This document shows positions 57,635-64,000 of a stretch of DNA of 64,000 nt, piece by piece. Source of the DNA: Agelaius tricolor (Eukaryota > Chordata > Aves > Passeriformes > Icteridae). The notes beneath the pieces were generated by a model. It ran no database searches. It worked only from the letters and a program-made list of their open reading frames with translations, and was not told the DNA's origin. A program made the translations under genes and the position numbers. The stretch covers positions 5,146,001 to 5,210,000 of the forward strand of contig JALJCS010000037.1 in assembly GCA_023055355.1 (NCBI GenBank). Reading direction: 5' to 3'. Within the stretch, counting starts at the first letter, position 1; each line of letters begins with the position of its first letter.

Positions 57635-57760
57635 AATGGCAGCTGCAGGCCTGTAATTAGCCACTTTGTGAGCTAACGAGAATTGCAACAGGAAGAAACT
57701 GGCCGTTAAGTGCCTGGAGTGATATTTGAATTGGTGGAAGGAAACGCAGCCAGAGCAGGT
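57635..57760. promoter_or_regulatory. Candidate conserved non-coding element
   Basis: An island of balanced composition in GC-rich DNA contains a TAATTAG homeodomain-type core (ctgtaattagccac), then 'gtgagctaacgagaattg' and 'gatatttgaattgg'. Its character is that of intronic enhancers; conservation has not been tested. Confidence 0.25.
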
Positions 57761-60700
57761 CCTGGTCCCTGCCTTATCGTGCCCTGGAGCACCGTGGGCT
57801 GCAACCGCCCATGTTAACCCATGCACACTGTGGCACATGCTGGGGTACTACTTCCTGCACAGATAGAGGATGGCAAAGCTTTTGAGAGGTATTCCCTGTT
57901 TGAGTGGGAACCCATTGCACTAGGTGGGTGACATGAGAGGTGACATGTCAGTTGAGTGCTGTCAGGGACCCTGACTCATCATGATACAGGGGTTCCCTGG
58001 GCTCCTGGCCTCTGTTCCGTTCCTACAGAAAGGAGATTGTGGTGGGGTTGGAGACAGGAGGTGTGGAAGGTGCAGGTCTCCAGTGCACCCATAGCACCCA
58101 TGGCTGCTCTTGTAGGCAAGGAGCTGCTCTGCCTTGGGGACTTCATCATCTCGCACCTGTCAGAGGGAGTGAGAGGGCCCTAAATCAGAAGAGAGGGCAG
58201 CCTGGTGAGCTGCTGTAATGTGACCCATCCTGCAGCAATCTTTCCTGGCTTCCTGGCTAGGAAGGAGAGGGTTTCCCTGAGCTGACTCTTCCTATGCAGC
58301 ATATACCCCAAAATCTCTGGGTCCAGCTCTTTTGGCACCATCTGCAGCCCTTTATCAAGAGCCCTCGGATGCTGCATGCACCAGCACCCCTAGGATGCAG
58401 CTGTGCATCCCATGGACACCCAGTTTCTGTGTTGATGGGGCCTCTCAGTTGCTGGGTTCTGCTCCATGGGACACAATGGCCCTGCAGGTCTTTATCACTG
58501 GTGGTGGCTGAATCAGTGCAGGTATACCTGTGGGTGCAGCCACAGCAGGGTGGATGCTGCAAGCCCCGCATTTCTGCCTGCCTCTGCTCTTGCATGTCCA
58601 CCAGCATGGAGGGTGCCCACCTGGAGTGCCCTTGATAGCCCTTGTTCCAAAGGCTGTTGTTCCAAAGACTCTTCTTCTAATGGCTGTTCCAACAGCTATA
58701 AAGGTTGGCCCCTATTGCTCCAGCACTCGTGGGTGAGGAGCTATGTCCCCAGGCATCTGTTTCAGGGTCATGGGCTGGTGGGAGTACCAGGGCTGGTGCC
58801 AGGCAATGACTAGACAAAGGGAGCTGGACAGACAGACAGAATCCCCACCTTGAACAATGCTCCACCTGGAACAGCAGCTCCACTCTGAGCTGCTGGAGGC
58901 ATCAGCAAAATTTTGCTCTTTCCCAAAGGCTACAGGATGTCTCTGGTGGTGGTGTGGGATGCTTTGGCTTTGCTAAAGGGCATCTTGGCCCTAGCAGGTG
59001 CAGTGGTACTGCTGCTCCAGATGGATATTTCCAGCCCAGTGGTGAGAGTGCATGGGAGCCTGTGTCTGCTTTCACATGACTGAGCTATGGTGGCCCCCAG
59101 CCTGGCAGCTCCTTGGGTGCTGAGCTGTGGGGTGGGCTGCCCTCTCCCACCTCCCTGCCATCACACAGAGAGAGTTAACCCAGGGCTGTGGCTCTGCTGT
59201 GGCTCAGTGGGCAAGTGTGTACCCGTGGGGTGCTCTCCTGCTCCTGGGTCAGTGCCCAGGAATGCCCTTAGGAGAGAGCTGGACCCCGCTCCCTTCCTTC
59301 CAGACTGCTCAGTGCTTCAGGTGGTGTGCTTGCTGTGCACCACAGCCCTGGCCACCACCTGCTTCACTTGTGATGTGGTGCAAAACTTGCCCAATAAGAA
59401 GGGAATTAAAGAACCCAACCCCAGCCCCAGCAGGCTCAGTGCATGTGCAAAGTTCATTGGTATTTACTTGAGAAAAACCTGATAAACAAGTCTCCAAGTG
59501 GGTGGTTCAGGCTGCAAAGAGCAGCCAGATGCACTGGGATGAGGTGGCACATTGGTGGCAGCCTGGGGTCCCCAGCGTAGGTGTGCATGCAGCGAAGCAA
59601 AGCCAGCACCAGGTTTGGGTGGGTAGGCCTGGGGAAATGGCATACGGCACCTGGTTTGCCTTTGGATTTTTTTATTATTTCTTCTCTTCCTGAATATCTG
59701 AAGCCACTTGTGGCTGGAGACCCCCTGGCACAGCAGGGACACAGGGTGGGATGCAGTTGTGCACATCCTGGGTGTGGCAGCCTCTGCAGGGCTGCAGTTG
59801 GGGCTGTCAGCATTCGGGGTTGTTGAGGCTGGGATACCCCTCGCTGGCTTGATGCCTTCCACACCAGCCACAGGCAAGGAGAGCAATGTTCTCTACTACC
59901 TCCTGGCTCTGCCCAGTCTCTGCTGGGGTCTGGATTTGTGGTTTGCTGGAGCAGTTTCCAACCATCCTGGTGCTATCTCCTGTTCCTATGGCCCTGCCAA
60001 TCCAGCTGTTTCGTTTGCACAGCAGGCAGGCTGCCAGGGCAAGGAACAGGGATGTTTCTGGCCTAGTTAAGTGCTTTGAGTAGTGATACAAAATTCCATT
60101 CCCTCAGCCTGCTGGAAATTGCCTGGTTCTGCCCCAGCCTGGAATCACAGGAGCAACTTGGAATTTTGGGGTGCTTGTAGATGGGATCTCCTCTAGAGCA
60201 GGGACAGACTCTGGAGGAACACTGATGTTTGGGAGGCAATGTGTTTGGGCATGCCGAGGGCTTGGCGTCTCCCCACCTCTGCAGGAACCTGGCTCAGCTC
60301 TTCCTGGCCCTCCCTTTCCCCCTTGGCATTGAACGTGGAGCAGGACAAGGCTCTGGAAGCCCATCATGATGGCCTCAGGGCTGCACCATGGGTGCCCACC
60401 ACACTGTCTGTCCTGCCTAGCCCAGGGCTCTGGGTTGGTGGCCCCAAAGCAGCAGCAGCTAGGTGAGGATGAGGGTGGGAGGTGGGAGTGGGGGGAGTCG
60501 TGAGGATGAGGCCTTTTTCCATTCTTCCTGGGGGTGGGGCTGTGTCTGGTGGGACTGTCCCATCAGTGGGACTGTCCCCTCGGTGGGAGCAGGGTGCAGT
60601 AGAGGTGTTTGCTGTGCAGGGATGGGGAATGCTCCCAGGGGTTCCCTACAGGTGTTCCCTGTCCCGAGTCTGTGGCACAAGGCTGCTGGCACTGTTTCTT

Positions 60701-62159
60701 GGCCATGACAGAAACTGTGCTGGAGATCATCTCTGCCAGCTGGGCCAGACTTCAGCACCCACCAGCCGAAGCTGGGAGTCAGGACACAAGCCCTGGCGGC
60801 TTCAGGGATGGGAGCTGGTGACATGTTGCATCTGCCTGACCAAATCTGCTGAAGCACAAAGAAGCATTTCCAGCTGCTCCCTTACTGGTGGACTAGCATA
60901 CACCGGTGCTGCTGCAGGATATGGGGTCAGACTGGTGGCTGTGGCTGTGGCTGTGCCACATGCTCTGTCCCCAGCGGTGACGTGATGTGACCAGCATCCC
61001 CCCAGTCCTGGTTTGTGGGGTCAGCGCTGCTCCACTGTCTCTGGGGGAGAGGGGGCTTGGCTGCTGCATTTTCAGGGGCAGGGGCAGGAGCACAGCAATG
61101 ACATGAGCAGCTGCTGGCAGTGGCACAGGGACTGCCCCAGCAGCAGTGCCAGCTGTGTCCAGGAGTGGGCATTGCTCCAGGGGTTCAGCCCAGTCCCCAT
61201 CCACCTGCTTCTTAGTGCAAGAGATAGCAGGGCAGGTGGATGCAGGTGGGTCAGGAAGCCCACCAAGTTGCGGCCACCAGTGGAGTGTCCATCCTGCAGT
61301 CACTCTGTGTGTCACTTGTGACTGGTGTGTGTCACCTCTGCTTGGTGTGTGTCACCCGTGGCTGGTGTGTACAGCATCCAGCCTGGCATTGCTACTGCAG
61401 CTGCTGGCAGTCACTACCGCTGACTCACTTCAGGAGCCACATCCCTGGGTGTGGGGCAGTGCAGGTGAGGTGCTGAGGGGGTACCTCAGCAACCCCTGCT
61501 CCTGCCTGCTGCGGAACAGCAGCACTGCCTCTGCCCAGGGAGGCTCTGGACAGGGGGAAGTGAGACCTCGAGGACTGAGGTCTGATGGGGGCATCATGCC
61601 AGCCTGCCTGCCTGATGCCTGCCCGCCAGCCTGCCCTGGGCCTGCTCCAGAGTCCTCCTTCAGAGCCAGGAGCACTTTACAGAGCTGGGAGGGAGCCACG
61701 GCCAGTGCCAGCTGGCAGTGGAAGTACTGGGAGGGCAGGCTGCAGGCAGGGCCCTCAGCAGTTCCCACATTATCTGGCTGGAGGAGGAGAATGAGGAAGA
61801 AGAGGAGAAGGAATGACCTTGGAGTGGAGCTGGCAGAGACCACACCACTGCAGGCCCTGCGGGGGCTGCCACCGCTGCTGGGGTTGTGTCATGGCCTTGC
61901 TATGGTCTTCCCTCAGCCTCAGCCAGCATGCAGGGGCCCAACGTGGGAGTGAGACCTGCACCCTGTTCCCCAGACACCCCGATATCCCCCCTCAGTTGCC
62001 CATGTCCCACCAGTGGTCCTGGGCAGGCTGCTCTGTGCCCACGTGGCTGTGCAGCCAGAGCCCTGTGGGCTCAGCCCATGCCCAGTGGGCTCTGCCAGCT
62101 CCCACTGTTGGCACTGGGGCTGGCAGCTGAGAGGGAGGCTGGGTGTTGGCGTTGCCAGG

Positions 62160-62250
62160 ACCTTAAACATTCACAGCAGTACTCGGTGCTAATTAATTAT
62201 CCTCTTACGTTCACTTTTATCTCTCTATCTGCAGCAGTGACGCAGCGGGG
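62160..62250. promoter_or_regulatory. Candidate conserved non-coding element
   Basis: A short A/T-rich island has a palindromic TAATTAATTA core (gtgctaattaattatcc) and flanks 'ccttaaacattcacagcag' and 'cttacgttcacttttatc'. It is flanked by typical GC-rich filler, and no coding frame is supported. The enhancer reading rests on composition only. Confidence 0.25.
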
Positions 62251-64000
62251 GCAGTCCCTGCCTCCCTGGCCACACAAACGTCCTCCTTGGGTTTATTTTT
62301 GTTTCTTTTTCACCTGTATGTTTTGGCATGAGTATGGAAGAGCTGCTCCATCCAGTCTGAGACTGCCAGTGGCTCTATGCCCTGCCTGGGCACCCCCTGT
62401 CACAAGCACTCTGCTGAGTGCCACCCTGGATGCCTGGCACAGCTCTCCCCAGGGTGAGTCCTTAGGGATGGAGCTTTGTGCTCAGCTTTCCCCCATGGAT
62501 AACACATCCAGAGGCCTTGCTGCTCACATGACCGTGTTTCCTCCTGGGCACAGGTCTGTTCCTGCTTACATGTGTCCCCAGCTCATGCCCACCTGCTGTG
62601 TCTGTGCCAACTGCTGTGTCCGGTGCACCCGCTGGCCTTGGGCTGGGGTCCTGCCTGCAGGGAGTCACTCAGCTCCTCTGGCACCAGCAGCTCAGCCCAG
62701 GCTTGAGCTCGGTTTAAGGGGTTACTCCAGTTGTGCTGTTCTGGGCTCCCTGCCCACCTGCACAGGAGTTGAGCACCATGGCAGGGCAGTATCAGCAATT
62801 GGAGCATCCCCCTCCTCTGAACACCCCTGGCACATCTGGACAGCAGCATCCTGGCTGGGCTGTGTCTGGTGCTGGCTGCACATTCCATATCATTCATCGC
62901 TTGCTCCTCTGGTCTGTACTGTCCTGCTGGCAGGGCCATGCAGGGGTAGGGTCCTTGCAGGACCCCAGCTGGACCCCAGCTTGGGTCCCTCTGCCCATCC
63001 CACTTGTGGCCAGGCCATGCTGGGCTGCACTGGTGCTAAGCAGGGACCGTGGTTGGGGTGGGGGGGATCCCAGACTCCCCAGATTCAACAGCAGCCCTGC
63101 AGCTGCAGAGGCAAGACAGGGAGCTGCAGCAGGCATCCTGGCACTGTTAACAGGTGGGTGGCATGGTGGTGACATGGCTACAGCTGGGTGGAATTGGGAC
63201 CCACATACTGTGCCAGCCCAAGTACTCTGCCTCAAGGTGAGTGTTCATGAGGGGGGTATCCATGGCCAAAGTGTTGGGGAACCCAACGTCTGCCTGCTCG
63301 AGCACTGGACAGGTGGCACCAGCCACAGGAATGTGTGAGTGTGCAAGGATGGGGCAGCATTGGGGCAGTGTAGTTTGACATCACCACAGGGTGGCAGCAG
63401 TCAGGGCTGGATGTGCCCATGTGGCACCTGGGTGGTGGCACACAGAGTGCTCGGTCCCCATCACCTAGCATGGCACTGAGGTGCCCACTCCCACCAGCAA
63501 AGGATTCTTACTGCTGGGCTTTGAGTTGGGCTCAGGGAGTAAAGCCCCTGTGAGCCCCCTCAATCCACAGGGTGCCCACGCAGTAATGCCAGCTCACCAG
63601 TCACTGGCTGGTGACACATGGGGAGCTCTGAATTGCAGCCGGTGACAGCTGGGCAAGCACAACTCATTCCTCAAACAGAGATAACAGCCTTCACTGGAAT
63701 CCAGCCTGGGCTTTATGTACCCAATTGCTGGACTCTGGCTCGGGGCTCTGCACCCATCACTCATCACAAGGTGGCTCTGAGGCTCTTGTCAATGTCTGGC
63801 TCTGTTGGGGTGACCCACACTGGGGTGACTTCCTCCGCCAGTGATCAGCTTCTGGCAGCACCTGTTTTGGGAGGAAGTGTTTCCATGAGCCTGTGGCACA
63901 GACAAGGGCCCCTACATGTGTGTTCCCCACTGCCCCACGGGGCTGTAACATGTCCCCAGCCTGAGGCTGCACAGTGCCACGACCTCCTCCTGCCCTGTTT

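Larger units (their letters stand above)
54362..64000. other. Non-coding stretch, probably a long first intron
   Basis: Nearly 10 kb with no exon I can support on either strand. Many long frames exist, but they are overlapping, Pro/Gly/Cys-rich and without conserved motifs or paired splice sites. No CR1 or LTR copy is evident, which contrasts with 41-53 kb. Short simple repeats occur: (CTC)n at about 55263-55287, and GGCTGT units at about 60930-60950. Two A/T-rich islands stand out (57.64-57.76 and 62.16-62.25 kb). Confidence 0.5.

Noticed and set aside
61886..63172. A 428-codon plus-strand open frame
   Set aside because: No recognisable domain, Cys/Trp/Pro-rich composition, overlapping long frames in other phases, no CpG island or TATA box at its start, and it contains an A/T-rich non-coding-looking island at 62.2 kb.

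Overview
This window is vertebrate nuclear DNA, almost certainly from a bird and probably a passerine. Genes have many short exons with GT-AG introns. Encoded proteins match TRAF2, FBXW5, C8G and lipocalins, in the order known from human 9q34.3. Interspersed repeats are 3'-truncated CR1 LINE fragments and avian-type endogenous retrovirus (ERV) LTRs. The dense, GC-rich, short-intron layout fits a microchromosome. All identifications come from reading the sequence; no database search was run.

Layout: (1) 1-8360, the last four coding exons of TRAF2 (+) and a long 3' UTR. (2) 9285-22086, the complete coding region of FBXW5 (-), tail to tail with TRAF2. (3) 21.8-23.2 kb, a CpG-rich head-to-head promoter region shared by FBXW5 and C8G, holding a degenerate GC-rich minisatellite. 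(4) 23016-26585, complete C8G (+), the lipocalin subunit of complement C8. (5) 28986-39760, three tandem lipocalin genes (+), each with a TATA box and the same exon pattern: PTGDS, an LCN15-like gene, and a gene resembling avian Ex-FABP (siderocalin). (6) 39.8-52.8 kb, gene-poor and repeat-rich: CR1, two LTR-like blocks in opposite orientation, A/T tracts, a 45-bp minisatellite, and one unexplained exon-like open segment at 49.7 kb. (7) 52.85-53.5 kb, a second CpG island with a signal-peptide first exon (+) of a gene I cannot name with confidence (NPDC1 is a candidate). (8) 53.6-64 kb, no convincing exons; probably that gene's first intron, with a possible minus-strand transcript end at 53.6 kb.

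Functionally the window joins a TNF-receptor signalling adaptor (TRAF2), a cullin-RING ligase substrate receptor (FBXW5), and a run of secreted beta-barrel carriers. C8G shares exon sizes with the three lipocalins (exon 2 of 140 nt and exon 5 of 102 nt in all four). This indicates one tandemly duplicated family that diversified into complement assembly, prostaglandin D2 synthesis and hydrophobic ligand or siderophore binding.
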